From assembly GCF_022899355.1 (NCBI RefSeq), contig NZ_JALJCK010000001.1:248001-312000 (forward strand): a DNA stretch of 64,000 nt. The letters run 5' to 3'. This DNA is from Shinella yambaruensis (GTDB lineage Bacteria > Pseudomonadota > Alphaproteobacteria > Rhizobiales > Rhizobiaceae). Below, piece by piece: positions 37,769 through 48,053 of this stretch. Below the pieces are notes generated by a model. It was given only the letters and a program-made list of their open reading frames with translations, was not told the DNA's origin and searched no databases. Each line of letters opens with the position of its first letter. Positions within the stretch are counted from its first letter, which is position 1. The translations under genes were made by a program, and so were the position numbers.

Positions 37769-38828
37769 CGTTGCCCCCCTTCTTCTGGACTCGAGTGCTG
37801 GAACGCATGGCGATCTCCGCCATGTCGCGCAGGAAATCGCGCATCGGGCGGGCGGGAATGCCGCCATATTTCTCGCCCGGTGGAATATCGGCGACGACAC
37901 CGCTCATGGCGGCAATCTGCGCGCCGTCTCCAATGGTGATATGACCGTTGATGCCGGCCGCGCCGCCGATCATCACGCCATCGCCGATGCGCGTGCTGCC
38001 GGCGATGCCGACGCCGCTGACGATGCCGCAATGGCGGCCGATGCGCACGTTGTGGCCGACCTGGACCTGGTTGTCGATCTTGGTGCCCTCGCCGATGACG
38101 GTGTCGTCCATCGTGCCCCGGTCGACCGTCGTGTTCGCGCCGATCTCCACATGGTCCTGGATGATCACGCGGCCGATCTGGACGATCTTGATCATGCCGG
38201 GCCTGAGGCCGGGCGCATAGCCGAAGCCGTCCTGGCCGATGCGCGCGCCGGGGTGGATGATGACATTGTTGCCGATCAGCGCGCACTGGATCGTGACGCC
38301 CGCGGCGATCGTGCAGTCGCGGCCGATGCGCACGCCCGCGCCGACGATCGCGCCCGGGCCGATGCGGCTGCCCTCGCCGATCTCCGCGCCCCTGCCGATC
38401 ACCGCCATGGGTTCGATGGACACATTGTTCTCGAGGCGCGCCTGCGGATCGACATAGGCGCCCTGGGCAACGCCGGCGGGCGACGAGGTCATTGCTTCCG
38501 GCCGCATGGCGGCGGGGTACAGGATTTCCCCGGCGCGGGCAAAGGCCGTGTGCGGGCGGGTCGAAAGCAGAACCGCGATCTTCGACGGAATGAGCGGGGC
38601 CAGAGCGCGATCGCACAGGATCGCGGTCGCCTCGCTGGTCTCAAGCTCGGCGCGAAACTTGCGGGAGAGGATGTAACAGAGGTCGCCGTCCTTCGCCCGG
38701 CTCACGGGCGAGACGCTGCGCACGATGCGGTCGGCATGCGCGGCGTCGGCAAGTTCCGCCCCAAGCCTTGCCGCCAGGTCTCCCAGGCGAACGCCGTCAT
38801 GGGGCGGAAAAAACCAGTTATGCTCCAT
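37761..38828 (-). CDS. lpxD: UDP-3-O-(3-hydroxyacyl)glucosamine N-acyltransferase
   Basis: Third step of lipid A synthesis. 355 residues: an N-terminal uridine-binding domain ([31 protein letters not shown]), a long series of hexapeptide repeats ([20 protein letters not shown]) with [20 protein letters not shown] containing the catalytic His, and a C-terminal helix ([16 protein letters not shown]). I use ATG 38828 ([12 protein letters not shown]), with GGAG eight bases upstream; an ATG two codons earlier is possible. Overlaps fabZ by 8 bases; follows bamA after 49 bases. Confidence 0.96.
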   Translation of the reverse strand: MEHNWFFPPHDGVRLGDLAARLGAELADAAHADRIVRSVSPVSRAKDGDLCYILSRKFRAELETSEATAILCDRALAPLIPSKIAVLLSTRPHTAFARAGEILYPAAMRPEAMTSSPAGVAQGAYVDPQARLENNVSIEPMAVIGRGAEIGEGSRIGPGAIVGAGVRIGRDCTIAAGVTIQCALIGNNVIIHPGARIGQDGFGYAPGLRPGMIKIVQIGRVIIQDHVEIGANTTVDRGTMDDTVIGEGTKIDNQVQVGHNVRIGRHCGIVSGVGIAGSTRIGDGVMIGGAAGINGHITIGDGAQIAAMSGVVADIPPGEKYGGIPARPMRDFLRDMAEIAMRSSTRVQKKGGNDE

Positions 38829-38877
38829 AGGCATGACTCCAGAACGCCCGTCTTCTCGCAGTTCTGGACTGCCTATC

Positions 38878-41214
38878 TCAGAACTGGGTTGCGATGCCGA
38901 ACTTGAAGCGCTGGACCTCGTCGAAGGATTCCTTCTTGACCGGAACAGCATAGTCGACACGCAGCGGACCGAACGGCGACGCCCAGATGATGGAGGCACC
39001 GACCGAGGCGCGCAGGCTCATGTCCTCGCCACGAACCCTGTCAGCCGCAACGGTCTTGACGTCGTTGCCGTAAAGCGTGCCGGCATCGACGAAGACCGCA
39101 CCGCGGAAGCCGGAGTCACGCGCGATGAACGGCAGCGGGAAGGACGCTTCCGCCGAGGCCGTGAAGTAGGTCGTGCCACCGAGCGCATCGCCCGTCGACG
39201 TCGCGCGCGGGCCGATGCCGCCCGATTCGAAGCCGCGCAGGTCGTTTGCCGACAGCGTGAACTGGTCGTAGACCTTCACGTCGTTGCGGCCCCACATGTG
39301 GCCACCGCTGACGGCGATCGAGCCGATGACGTCCGCATCCTCCATGAGCATATGGAAGTACCGGGCCTTGCCCGAAATCTTGTAGAAGTCCGAATCGCCG
39401 CCGAGGCCGGCAAATTCCTGCGTGATCTGGGCGAAGATGCCGTCGCGCGGCAACGTCCTGTCGTCGATCGTGTCGTAGGTCAGGCTGTGCGAGACCGAGG
39501 ACCGAACCCACGGGCCGTTGACGACGACATGCTGGTAGGGCGAAGACAGCTCGCTCAGGTCGCCGGATTTATAGTCGAGCTTGGTGTAGTTGTAACGCAG
39601 CGACGTCGACAGGTCTTCCGTGATCGGAGCCGTCACGCGCAGCGTGAAGCCCTGCGTATCGACGCTGTAGTAGTCTTCGCTGTCGTCTTCGTTCTTGAAC
39701 ACGTCGAAGCCGGCCGCAAGGCGGTAGCCGAGGAAGTAGGGCTCGGTGAACGACAGGTTGTAGTCGCGCGAATTCTCGCCGCCGCCGGCAGCAACGCGGA
39801 TGTACTGGCCGCGGCCGAGGAAGTTCTTCTCCTCGATCGAGGCTTCCAGCTTGAAGCCGCCCTTGTCGCCCGTCTCGTAACCGGCGCCGATACCGAACGA
39901 ACCGGTCGACTGGTCCTGGACGTCGACGACCAGGACGACGCGGTCGGGCTGGCTGCCCGGCGCCGTGGAGATGTTGACGGTCGAGAAGTAGCCGAGCGCC
40001 TCGAGGCGACGCTTGGCGCGCGTGATGACTTCCTGGTTGAAGGCGTCGCCTTCGCCGATGTCGAACTCGCGGCGGATGACGTAGTCGCGCGTGCGGGTGT
40101 TGCCGCGGATTTCGATGCGCTCGACATAGGCGCGCTCGCCCTGGTCGACGAGATAGTCGACGGCGATCGTGCCGTTGCCGAGATCGCGGTTGCCGCGCGG
40201 CGTCACGCGGGCGAACGGATAGCCGTTGGCCGCGACGCGCTTGGAAATCTCGGACATCGTGTCCTGCACGTCGCGGGCGCGGTAGACCTTGCCCGGGCGC
40301 GATTCGATGAGGCCCTGCAGCTCCTCGCCGTCGATGCCCTCGACCGTCGATTCGACGCTCACGGGGCCGAAGTCGTAGCGCTGGCCTTCCTCGACCGTGA
40401 AGGTCACGACATATTCGTTGGAGGCTTCGTCGAGGACGGCTTCCGACGAGACGACGCGGAAGTCGGCATAACCGTTGTTGAAGTAGAACTGGCGCAGCGC
40501 CTCTTCGTCGGCGCGCAGCTTGTCTTCGCTGTAGACGTCCTTGCGGGTCAGGAACGACAGGAAGTTCGACTTCTTGGTGACGATGACGGCCTGCAGGCGG
40601 CTGTTGCTGTAGGCCTGGTTGCCGACGAAATTGATCTGCGAGATCTTCGTGCGGTCGCCCTCGTCGACGATGAAGGCGACGTTCACGCGGCCATTGCCGA
40701 GCGGATAGACCTGCGTCGTGACGGTGGCGTCGGAGCGGCCGATCGAGGCATAGGCGTCGCGGATGGCCTGCTTGTCGGCTTCGATGGCGGTTTCGCTGTA
40801 CGGGCCGAGTGACTGCGAGCGCAGGACGGGCGTGAGCTTCTCGTCCTTGATCTTGCGGTTGCCGTTGATGACGACCTGGTTGATCAGCTGGTTTTCATCG
40901 ACCGTGACGACGAGCGTGCTGCCGGAGACGGCGATTCTCACATCGGAGAAATAGCCGGTCGCGAACAGGCGGCGCACGGAAGCGTCGATGTCGGCGTTGG
41001 AGAAGTTCTTGCCGGGTACAATGGTGATGTTCGCCTTGACCGTATCGGCGCTCACACGGCTGGCACCACGCACCTGGACGCTGCGGATCACGGCCGCTTC
41101 CGCGACGGTGGCGGAGACAAGCGTGGCAAAAGAGCCGCCCGTGACAACCATACTGGCCGACAATGCAACGGCCGACACGGCGTTCAAAAAGTTTGAACCA
41201 GCTTTCATCTTCAC
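38878..41214 (-). CDS. bamA: outer membrane protein assembly factor BamA
   Basis: Central beta-barrel of the BAM complex that inserts outer-membrane proteins. 778 residues: signal peptide (to about 38), five POTRA domains (for example [41 protein letters not shown]), then a 16-strand Omp85 barrel from about 390 with the lid-loop region [11 protein letters not shown]-like [23 protein letters not shown] and the C-terminal FKFGIATQF ending in Phe, the BAM recognition signature. The start is GTG 41214, six bases after GAAGG; ATG 41208 is the alternative. Separated from rseP by 234 bases that may carry its own promoter. Confidence 0.96.
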   Translation of the reverse strand: MKMKAGSNFLNAVSAVALSASMVVTGGSFATLVSATVAEAAVIRSVQVRGASRVSADTVKANITIVPGKNFSNADIDASVRRLFATGYFSDVRIAVSGSTLVVTVDENQLINQVVINGNRKIKDEKLTPVLRSQSLGPYSETAIEADKQAIRDAYASIGRSDATVTTQVYPLGNGRVNVAFIVDEGDRTKISQINFVGNQAYSNSRLQAVIVTKKSNFLSFLTRKDVYSEDKLRADEEALRQFYFNNGYADFRVVSSEAVLDEASNEYVVTFTVEEGQRYDFGPVSVESTVEGIDGEELQGLIESRPGKVYRARDVQDTMSEISKRVAANGYPFARVTPRGNRDLGNGTIAVDYLVDQGERAYVERIEIRGNTRTRDYVIRREFDIGEGDAFNQEVITRAKRRLEALGYFSTVNISTAPGSQPDRVVLVVDVQDQSTGSFGIGAGYETGDKGGFKLEASIEEKNFLGRGQYIRVAAGGGENSRDYNLSFTEPYFLGYRLAAGFDVFKNEDDSEDYYSVDTQGFTLRVTAPITEDLSTSLRYNYTKLDYKSGDLSELSSPYQHVVVNGPWVRSSVSHSLTYDTIDDRTLPRDGIFAQITQEFAGLGGDSDFYKISGKARYFHMLMEDADVIGSIAVSGGHMWGRNDVKVYDQFTLSANDLRGFESGGIGPRATSTGDALGGTTYFTASAEASFPLPFIARDSGFRGAVFVDAGTLYGNDVKTVAADRVRGEDMSLRASVGASIIWASPFGPLRVDYAVPVKKESFDEVQRFKFGIATQF

Positions 41215-41448
41215 TACTTACCTTCGTTTCAACGTCCCGGCAGGCGCGCGCCCGACTCCGGTCACGTTTGCCGTTTTAACCGCTTTTGCCATACAAGCAA
41301 GCGTACGCGTTAATTTCTGTTTACTTCAATTCCAACCGTGGCCCGAAGGCCACTACATCCGTTTCATTACGGTAAACAGAGCGTTAGCGCGACTGCCTCA
41401 GCGTAAGCGGCCCCCTTTTTCGATTCCCTGCCGGCAATGCGGCAAACC
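41215..41448. other. rseP-bamA intergenic region with UUCG-capped hairpin
   Basis: 234 bases. On the minus strand GTGGCC-TTCG-GGCCAC (41338-41353) forms a short, very stable tetraloop hairpin. It has no U run, so it may mark a processing site or the bamA leader rather than a terminator. Nothing else stands out. Confidence 0.55.
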
Positions 41449-42582
41449 TCAGCCGAGGAGCATGGAAATGTCGTTCCAGGTCGCGAAAACCATCAGCATG
41501 AGCACCAGCGCCATGCCGATGCGGAATGCGATCTCCTGCGCCCCGGGCCCGACAGGCCTGCCCCGGATAGCTTCCACCGCATAGAACATCAGATGGCCGC
41601 CATCAAGTACCGGAACCGGCATCAGGTTCAAAAGTCCAATGGAAACAGACAGAACAGCGGCAAGCTGCAGCAGGGCGGCAACACCGAGCGTCGCCATCTG
41701 GCCGGAGGCCTGCGCGACGCGGATCGGCCCGCCGAGCTGATCGGCCTTCATGCGTCCCATCACGAGGTTGGACAGATAGTCGAACGTCCCCGTCACGATA
41801 TGCCAGCTCTGCAGCACGCCCTGCCCCACGGCCTCGACCGGGCCGTATTCCACGACGCGGAAATTGCCGCTTTCCTGGTTGGTCACGATGCCGATCAGGC
41901 CGAGCTCGATCTTGTTGCCGAACTGGTCGGTGATCTCGGTGCGCTTGGGCACCATGGGCAGGTCGAGGTCCTGGCCGTCGCGGCGCACCGTCACCGTGAT
42001 CGTCAGCTCCGGGCGCACGCTGACATAGCGGCGCACGTCGTCGAAGGTCGCGACCGGATTGCCGTCGAGCGCGACGAGGAGGTCGCCCGGCCGCACGCCC
42101 GCCTCTTCGGCGGCGCTGTCCGGGCGCACTTCCGCGACGATCGGGTCGGCGATCTGGCGGCCGTAGATGGAGAACATCACGGCGAAGATGGCGATGGCGA
42201 GCACGAAATTGGCGATGGGGCCGGCGGCGACCGTGACCGCCCGTTTCCAAAGGGCGGCGCCGAGGAAGGTGCGCTTGCGCACATCCTCCGGCAGCGAGGC
42301 GACGGTATCGTAGTCCGGTATGGAGGCCGGGTCGTCGTCGCCGAGGAATTTCACATAGCCGCCAAGCGGGATGGCGGAGAGCTTCCAGCGCGTGCCGTGG
42401 CGGTCGGTGAAGCCGAAGAGTTCCGGGCCGAAGCCGACGGAGAAGGCCGTGATGCCGATGCCGGACCAGCGGCCGGCAAGGTAATGACCCATCTCGTGCA
42501 CGAAGACGATGAGCGTCAGCACGACCAGGAAGGGAAGGATGTAGCCCGTCACGAATCCAACGGAGCCAGCCAGCATGTCCAT
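41449..42582 (-). CDS. rseP: RIP metalloprotease RseP (site-2 protease)
   Basis: Inner-membrane zinc protease that cuts transmembrane anti-sigma factors and signal peptides. 377 residues with the zinc motif HEMGH at 29-33 in the first membrane segment, GFGPELFGFTDRHGTRWKLS and IPLGGYVKF after it, one PDZ domain (about 125-215, VRPDSAAEEAGVRPGDLLVA), and the second metal motif VLDGGHLMFY near the C-terminus. I start at ATG 42582 (MDMLAGSVGF); the upstream extension overlaps cdsA and is not conserved-looking. The enterobacterial type has two PDZ domains; one is seen clearly here. Confidence 0.94.
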   Translation of the reverse strand: MDMLAGSVGFVTGYILPFLVVLTLIVFVHEMGHYLAGRWSGIGITAFSVGFGPELFGFTDRHGTRWKLSAIPLGGYVKFLGDDDPASIPDYDTVASLPEDVRKRTFLGAALWKRAVTVAAGPIANFVLAIAIFAVMFSIYGRQIADPIVAEVRPDSAAEEAGVRPGDLLVALDGNPVATFDDVRRYVSVRPELTITVTVRRDGQDLDLPMVPKRTEITDQFGNKIELGLIGIVTNQESGNFRVVEYGPVEAVGQGVLQSWHIVTGTFDYLSNLVMGRMKADQLGGPIRVAQASGQMATLGVAALLQLAAVLSVSIGLLNLMPVPVLDGGHLMFYAVEAIRGRPVGPGAQEIAFRIGMALVLMLMVFATWNDISMLLG

Positions 42583-42607
42583 GAACCCAATCCCCAACGT
42601 GTCGCCG

Positions 42608-43441
42608 CTACGGGCCGAAAAGGAACACGCCGGCCGGCGTGTTGACGGTGCCCGAAACGATCGCGTCGCCAAGCGCAATGAGGAACGCGGCGAAGCAGGC
42701 AAAAACAAGGCCGTCCACCCGGTCCATGACGCCGCCATGTCCCGGAATGAGGCGGCTGGAATCCTTCACGCCGAAACGGCGCTTGATGAAGGATTCGAAA
42801 AGGTCGCCGATCTGGCTGAACACCGAGAGCACCAGCGCGATCGCCGGCACCCACAGGCCGTTCAGCGGGAAGAAGATCATGTGCACGAGCGTGCCGGCGA
42901 CAACCGCGGAAATGGCCCCGCCGATCGCCCCCGACCAGGTCTTTCCCGGCGAGATGGGCGGGGCGAGCTTCGGCCCGCCGACCGCGCGGCCGACGAAATA
43001 GGCAAGGATGTCCGTCGCCCAGACGACGGCGAAGATGAACAGCATGGCGGCAAAGCCGTGGGCGGTGTCGCCGCGGATGGCGGCGAGCGAGATCGCCGTC
43101 AGGCCGGAATAGACGATGCCGCCGGCAAGCCAGCCGCTGCCCTTCAGGGCAAAGGCATAGGCGATGCCGATCAGGGTGGCGCCGATCAGCGCGGGCAGCG
43201 CGAGCTCGTCGAAGCCGAAGAGCACCAGCGCCGCGACGAGCACGACCGACAGCCAGCCGAAGGCATTGGCGCGGAAGTCCGTTTCCGGCAGGCGGATGAT
43301 CGTCGACCACTCGTAGTAGACGAGCAGCGCGATGGCCGAGGCGAGCAGGCGGAAGGCAAGGCCGCCGAGCCAGGTCGCGAGAAGCACGACGACGGCGAGC
43401 ACGATGCCGGAGAGGATGCGCAGGCGCAATTCGCTGTGCAT
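42608..43441 (-). CDS. cdsA: phosphatidate cytidylyltransferase
   Basis: Makes CDP-diacylglycerol, the precursor of all phospholipids. 277 residues, polytopic membrane protein. The CDS signature is FIKRRFGVKDSSRLIPGHGG followed by VMDRVDGL (about residues 215-242), with the catalytic Asp in DRVD. SPGKTWSGAIGG is another family block. I use ATG 43441, which shares its A with the uppS stop (TGATG); a GTG one codon earlier is equally coupled. Confidence 0.95.
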   Translation of the reverse strand: MHSELRLRILSGIVLAVVVLLATWLGGLAFRLLASAIALLVYYEWSTIIRLPETDFRANAFGWLSVVLVAALVLFGFDELALPALIGATLIGIAYAFALKGSGWLAGGIVYSGLTAISLAAIRGDTAHGFAAMLFIFAVVWATDILAYFVGRAVGGPKLAPPISPGKTWSGAIGGAISAVVAGTLVHMIFFPLNGLWVPAIALVLSVFSQIGDLFESFIKRRFGVKDSSRLIPGHGGVMDRVDGLVFACFAAFLIALGDAIVSGTVNTPAGVFLFGP

Positions 43442-44187
43442 CACGAACCCACCGCAAGCGTCTTTGCCGCCTGCAGGCCGCCGAAGCGGCGCTCGCGCAT
43501 GGCATAGCGCGACAGCGCGGCGACAAAGGTGTCGCGCGAAAAATCGGGCCAGAACTCGGGAATGAACATCAGCTCCGCATAGGCCGCCTGCCAGAGCAGG
43601 AAGTTGGAGAGCCGCTCCTCGCCGCTGGTGCGGATGATGAGGTCGGGGTCGGGAATGCCGGACGTGTCGAGCGAGGCGCCGATGCGCTCCGGGCCGATCT
43701 CGGCGGGATCGAGGCGGCCGGCGGCGACCTCGGCCGCGAGCCGGCGCACCGCGCGGGCGATCTCGTCGCGCGAACCGTAGTTGAAGGCGATGACCAGCGT
43801 GATGCCGGTATTGGCGCGGGTCGTGTCCTCGGCCTCCAGCAGGAGCGGCAGGATGTCGCTGGAAAGGTTCGCCTTGTCGCCGATGACGCGGATGCGCACG
43901 TTCTCCCGGTGCAGCACCGCGAGGTCACGCCGGATGAAGGTCTTGAGCAGGCCCATCAGGTCGCTGATCTCGCTCTCCGGCCGGCTCCAGTTCTCCGAGG
44001 AGAAGGCGAAGAGCGTGAGGTATCGCACGCCGCATTCGGCGGCCGTGCGCACGGCCTCGCGCACCGCTTCGACACCCTTGCGGTGCCCCATGGCGCGCGG
44101 CAGGCCGCGGGCATTCGCCCAGCGTCCGTTGCCATCCATGATGATGGCGACGTGTGCCGGTGCGGTGCTGGGCGAGAGCTGGTTCAT
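43441..44187 (-). CDS. uppS: isoprenyl transferase (undecaprenyl diphosphate synthase)
   Basis: cis-Prenyltransferase that makes the C55 lipid carrier for peptidoglycan and O-antigen. 248 residues: [18 protein letters not shown] with catalytic Asp18, [28 protein letters not shown] and the C-terminal [18 protein letters not shown], all expected substrate sites. ATG 44187 start. Ends inside the cdsA start; lies 42 bases after frr. Confidence 0.97.
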   Translation of the reverse strand: MNQLSPSTAPAHVAIIMDGNGRWANARGLPRAMGHRKGVEAVREAVRTAAECGVRYLTLFAFSSENWSRPESEISDLMGLLKTFIRRDLAVLHRENVRIRVIGDKANLSSDILPLLLEAEDTTRANTGITLVIAFNYGSRDEIARAVRRLAAEVAAGRLDPAEIGPERIGASLDTSGIPDPDLIIRTSGEERLSNFLLWQAAYAELMFIPEFWPDFSRDTFVAALSRYAMRERRFGGLQAAKTLAVGS

Positions 44188-44229
44188 GAACGATCCGGAA
44201 AGGAGGAACGGAGGCAGGCGGCCGAAGCC

Positions 44230-44790
44230 CTAGACCTGCATGATTTCCTTTTCCTTCTCGGCAAGCAAGCGATCGACCTCCAAAATCGTCTCGTCGGTCA
44301 TCTTCTGCACCTTTTCGGACTGGCTGCGGGAGAGATCCTGCCCGATATCGCCATCCTTTTCGGCTTTCTTGAGGTCGTCCATGCCGTCGCGGCGCACATG
44401 GCGGATCGCGACCTTGGCCTTCTCGGCATAGTCATGCGCGACCTTGACGAGCGACTTGCGGCGCTCCTCGTTGAGCTCGGGCAGCGGAATGCGGAGATTC
44501 TGGCCGTCGATGATCGGGTTCAGGCCGAGATTCGATTCGCGGATGCCGCGTTCGACGGCGCCGACCATGCCCTTGTCCCAGACGGAGACCGACAGCATGC
44601 GGGGCTCGGGAACGGAGATGTTGGCGACCTGGTTCAGCGGCACGCGCGAACCATAGGCCTCGACCTGCACCGGATCGAGCACGTTGGCCGAGGCACGGCC
44701 GGTGCGCAGCGACGCGATGTCGTTCTTGAAAGCCGAAATCGCGCCATCCATGCGACGCTTCAGTTCCTTCAGGTCAATACCTTCACTCAT
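44230..44790 (-). CDS. frr: ribosome recycling factor
   Basis: Splits post-termination ribosomes with EF-G. 186 residues with standard two-domain layout: [40 protein letters not shown] (about 29-48), and the closing helix [20 protein letters not shown] with [21 protein letters not shown] 44790. Between pyrH (57 bases upstream) and uppS, the order conserved across alphaproteobacteria. Confidence 0.98.
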   Translation of the reverse strand: MSEGIDLKELKRRMDGAISAFKNDIASLRTGRASANVLDPVQVEAYGSRVPLNQVANISVPEPRMLSVSVWDKGMVGAVERGIRESNLGLNPIIDGQNLRIPLPELNEERRKSLVKVAHDYAEKAKVAIRHVRRDGMDDLKKAEKDGDIGQDLSRSQSEKVQKMTDETILEVDRLLAEKEKEIMQV

Positions 44791-44847
44791 CGGATACTCC
44801 CGTTTTCATAGAGCGGCTGCACGCGCCTCGCGTGCGCGCCTCAAGAA

Positions 44848-45570
44848 TCAGTTGTCGGTTACGATGGTCCCGCGCCCGCCCCCGGTCAATATTTCAGCAA
44901 AACCGCCTTTTTCGTGGATGGAGAAGACGATGATCGGGATGTGGTTCTCGCGCGCCAGCGCGACGGCTGCGACATCCATGACGGCAAGGCCCCTTTCAAG
45001 GACCTCGCTGTGCGTCAGGCGGTCGAAGCGCGTGGCGGCCGGGTCCTTCTTCGGGTCGGCCGAATAGATGCCGTCGACCTGCGTGCCCTTGAAGATCGCT
45101 TCGGCGCCCATTTCGGCGGCGCGCAGCGCGGCGGCGGAATCGGTGGTGAAGAACGGGTTGCCCGTGCCGCCGGCGAAGATCACCACGCGGCCGAGCGAAA
45201 GGTGGTAGAGCGTCGCGCGCTGCGAAAAGCTCTCGCAGATCTCCGGCATGGCGATCGCCGACAGGACGACCGTGTCGATGTCGAGCTTGCGCAGCGACGT
45301 CGCGAGCGCCAGCGCGTTGATGACCGTCGCCAGCATGCCCATGTGGTCGCCGGTGACGCGATCGCCGCCCTTGGAGGCAACCGCCACGCCGCGGAAGATG
45401 TTGCCGCCACCGACGACGACGCCGACCTCCACGCCGAGCGCCCGGGCTTCGGCGATGTCGGAGGCGATGCGATCGGCGACCGCCACATCGATGCCGAAAC
45501 CCTGCGAGCCCATCAGCGCCTCGCCGGAGGCTTTCAACAGAACACGTTTGTAGATTGGCTTGGCCGTCAT
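44848..45570 (-). CDS. pyrH: UMP kinase
   Basis: Hexameric amino-acid-kinase-fold enzyme that phosphorylates UMP to UDP, with allosteric GTP/UTP control. 240 residues from ATG 45570 (MTAKPIYKRVLLKASGEALM). Motifs: VGVVVGGGNIFRG, GDHMGMLATVINALAL, GRVVIFAGGTGNPFFTTDSA and ATRFDRLTHSEVL. The longer frame upstream runs into non-coding sequence and is rejected. Follows tsf after a 207-base gap that holds a GC-rich hairpin. Confidence 0.97.
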   Translation of the reverse strand: MTAKPIYKRVLLKASGEALMGSQGFGIDVAVADRIASDIAEARALGVEVGVVVGGGNIFRGVAVASKGGDRVTGDHMGMLATVINALALATSLRKLDIDTVVLSAIAMPEICESFSQRATLYHLSLGRVVIFAGGTGNPFFTTDSAAALRAAEMGAEAIFKGTQVDGIYSADPKKDPAATRFDRLTHSEVLERGLAVMDVAAVALARENHIPIIVFSIHEKGGFAEILTGGGRGTIVTDN

Positions 45571-45702
45571 GGTCGCTCCTGAACTCGTGCACCTGCTCTC
45601 CCGAACCGGCAGCCGGGCAGAACCGAGGGCGGTCCCGCTTGAGGGCAGCCATCGCCGCTTGAGAATTTCGGGGCAGGCATTTCGGCAAGCCGGATACACG
45701 AA

Positions 45703-45728
45703 GGGCGCCGCGTTGTCACGCGGCGCCC
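45703..45728. terminator. GC-rich hairpin after tsf
   Basis: GGGCGCCGCG-TTGTCA-CGCGGCGCCC, a perfect ten-pair stem between tsf and pyrH. On the minus strand it is followed by TTCGTGT only, so it is a weak or partial terminator of rpsB-tsf by sequence. Confidence 0.65.
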
Positions 45729-45777
45729 CCTTCTTTTCCCGGGCGGGTCATTCTTTTCCCAAGCGGGAATGTGAAAA

Positions 45778-46704
45778 TCAGCCCTTGGCGACGGCTGCGA
45801 CTTCGGCGGCGAAGTCGGACTCTTCCTTCTCGACGCCTTCGCCGAGCAGGAGGCGGGCCATGCCGACGACTTCGATCGGCGCGCCGACGGTCTTTTCAGC
45901 TTCCTTGACGGCAGCGCCGACCGTAAGGTCGGGGTTCATGACGAAGGCCTGCGACAGAAGGGCGACTTCCTCGAAGAACTTGCGCATGCGGCCTTCCACC
46001 ATCTTCTCGATGATGTTTTCCGGCTTGCCGGAGGCGCGGGACTGCTCGATGAAGACGTTGCGCTCGCGCTCGGCGACGGCAGCGTCGACTTCCTCGGCGC
46101 GGATGGCGAGCGGAGCCGTCGCGGCGACGTGCATGGCGACCTGGCGGCCGATGGCGTTCAGGGCTTCCTTGTCGCCGGTCGACTTGAGCGCGACGAGCAC
46201 GCCGAGCTTGCCGAGACGGTCGGCGGCGGCGTTGTGGATGTAGGTCGCGACGACGCCGTCCTCGACCGACAGCAGGACCGAGCGGCGCAGGTTCATGTTC
46301 TCGCCGATGGTGGCGACGGCGTCCTTGATCGTGTCGGTGACCGACTTGCCGGTTGCCGGATAGGTGGCGGCACCAACGGCCTCGACGGTGCCGTCGGTGG
46401 TCAGCGCCACGTCGGCAACGCCGCGAACCATGGTCTGGAAGGCATCGTTGCGGGCAACGAAGTCGGTTTCGGAGTTGATCTCGACGACGACGGCCTTCGT
46501 GCCGGCGCTGGCGATGCCGATCAGGCCCTCGGCTGCGGTGCGGCCCGACTTCTTGTCGGCCTTGGCGATGCCCTTGGCGCGCAGCCAGTCGATTGCCGCT
46601 TCGATGTCGCCGTTGTTTTCAGCCAGCGCCTTCTTGCAGTCCATCATGCCTGCGCCGGACTTTTCGCGCAGTTCCTTCACCAGTGCAGCGGTGATTTCAG
46701 CCAT
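45778..46704 (-). CDS. tsf: translation elongation factor Ts
   Basis: Guanine nucleotide exchange factor for EF-Tu. 308 residues: N-terminal UBA-like domain ([20 protein letters not shown], about 11-30), the exchange motif [20 protein letters not shown] (about 74-93), a coiled-coil and C-terminal module ([20 protein letters not shown]). ATG 46704. Downstream of rpsB by 244 bases. Confidence 0.98.
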   Translation of the reverse strand: MAEITAALVKELREKSGAGMMDCKKALAENNGDIEAAIDWLRAKGIAKADKKSGRTAAEGLIGIASAGTKAVVVEINSETDFVARNDAFQTMVRGVADVALTTDGTVEAVGAATYPATGKSVTDTIKDAVATIGENMNLRRSVLLSVEDGVVATYIHNAAADRLGKLGVLVALKSTGDKEALNAIGRQVAMHVAATAPLAIRAEEVDAAVAERERNVFIEQSRASGKPENIIEKMVEGRMRKFFEEVALLSQAFVMNPDLTVGAAVKEAEKTVGAPIEVVGMARLLLGEGVEKEESDFAAEVAAVAKG

Positions 46705-46872
46705 TGTGAGCCTCTTGTCGGTTCTTGTTGCGTGTCGCCGGAAAACCTCGGCGAACTCAAGGTTTTGGGAACGAATGTACCCGGAAGTGTGACAGGGTGA
46801 TGAAGATCACCGCCGACCTGCCGCCTCGATCGCGTCCCAGCGGAGCGCGGGCAGACAGGGTCTTCAAACAAG

Positions 46873-46903
46873 CCGAGGCCAGGGATCGTCTCTCTGGCCT
46901 CGG
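46873..46903. terminator. hairpin between rpsB and tsf
   Basis: CCGAGGCCAG / CTGGCCTCGG ten-pair stem with an 11-base loop, 45 bases after the rpsB stop. On the minus strand TTGTTTGAAG follows, a weak U tract; it likely attenuates transcription between the two genes. Confidence 0.6.
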
Positions 46904-46948
46904 TTATCTCAAGAAAGCAGGAACGAAAGCCTCGCTCCGACCTTGGCC

Positions 46949-47710
46949 TTACGCTTCGGCTTCGAGAGCCGGCTCGACCGGAACCTCGGCGGACGCGCCG
47001 AGGTCACGGCCCGATGCGCCCTGCTGGCGGGCGATGCCGTCGATGGCGGCGCGCGCGATCAGGTCGCAGTAGAGGGCGATGGCGCGCGAGGCGTCGTCGT
47101 TGCCGGGGATCGGGAAGTCGATCGGGTCCGGGTCGCAGTTCGAATCGATGATGGCGACGACCGGGATGCCGAGACGCTTGGCTTCCTGGATCGCGATCGA
47201 TTCCTTGTTGGTGTCGATGATGAACATCAGGTCCGGCGTGCCGCCCATGTCGCGGATACCGCCGAGGGCCTTTTCAAGCTTCTCGCGTTCGCGCTCGAGG
47301 TTGAGACGCTCCTTCTTGGAATAGCCGGAACCTTCCGAGGACAGGATCTCGTCGAGCTTGCGCAGGCGCTGGATCGAGTTGGAAATGGTCTTCCAGTTCG
47401 TCAGCATGCCGCCGAGCCAGCGGGCGTTGACGTAGTACTGGGCCGAACGCTTTGCGGCATCGGCAATGATGTCGGACGCCTGGCGCTTGGTGCCGACGAA
47501 GAGCACGCGGCCGCCGCCGGCAACCGTGTCGGACACGACCTGAAGGGCGCGCGAGAGCAGCGGAACGGTCTGGGCGAGGTCGATGATGTGGACGTTGTTG
47601 CGGTCGCCGAAGATGTACGGCTTCATCTTCGGGTTCCAGCGGTGGGTCTGGTGGCCGAAGTGAACGCCGGCTTCCAGGAGCTGGCGCATAGAGAAATCGG
47701 GCAATGCCAT
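46949..47710 (-). CDS. rpsB: 30S ribosomal protein S2
   Basis: Structural protein of the small subunit. 253 residues with the two S2 signatures: [20 protein letters not shown] near the start (about 8-27) and [20 protein letters not shown] in the C-terminal half (about 184-203), plus [21 protein letters not shown] 47710. First gene of the rpsB-tsf pair; the acidic Ala/Glu-rich tail after about 225 is common in Rhizobiales. Confidence 0.98.
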   Translation of the reverse strand: MALPDFSMRQLLEAGVHFGHQTHRWNPKMKPYIFGDRNNVHIIDLAQTVPLLSRALQVVSDTVAGGGRVLFVGTKRQASDIIADAAKRSAQYYVNARWLGGMLTNWKTISNSIQRLRKLDEILSSEGSGYSKKERLNLEREREKLEKALGGIRDMGGTPDLMFIIDTNKESIAIQEAKRLGIPVVAIIDSNCDPDPIDFPIPGNDDASRAIALYCDLIARAAIDGIARQQGASGRDLGASAEVPVEPALEAEA

Positions 47711-48053
47711 GCCTTGTCATCCTTTTCCGGTTGAACCTCCGCAAGGCGATCAGCGATTCCTTCGGAAACGCCACCGGCGGAACCGCCCGGATTTCTCCCG
47801 GACAATCCCATGCCTCACGTGTGGAATGGCTGCCCCTTAACCGCAGTTTCCCGGCAAATCAAGGGCAGCGGGGTAAAAAAGGCATTTCCTGTGCAGTTTC
47901 GCCCCTCATCCGGCCTGCCGGCCACCTTCTCCCCGTAAACGGGGCGAAGGGATATGCCGTGCCGGTTTCCCCAACCAATGACCGTTTCGTGGGCCACGTC
48001 CCCTCGCCCCGTTTACGGGGAGAGGGTTAGGGTGAGGGGCAACCAAAACCGCC
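47711..48053. other. intergenic region holding the rpsB promoter area and a RIME-like element
   Basis: 343 bases with no gene. The right half (47901-48040) is a RIME-like repeat; the left half is the rpsB leader, in which no promoter element is strong enough to mark. Confidence 0.65.
47901..48040. repeat. RIME-like intergenic mosaic element, copy 1
   Basis: About 140 bases bounded by GCCCCTCATCCGGCCTGCCG at the left and GAGAGGGTTAGGGTGAGGGGC-type sequence at the right. Internal palindromes CCCCGT-AAA-CGGGG and its mate form hairpins. The left 20 bases are shared with copy 2 and, inverted, with the right end of copy 3. Confidence 0.85.
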
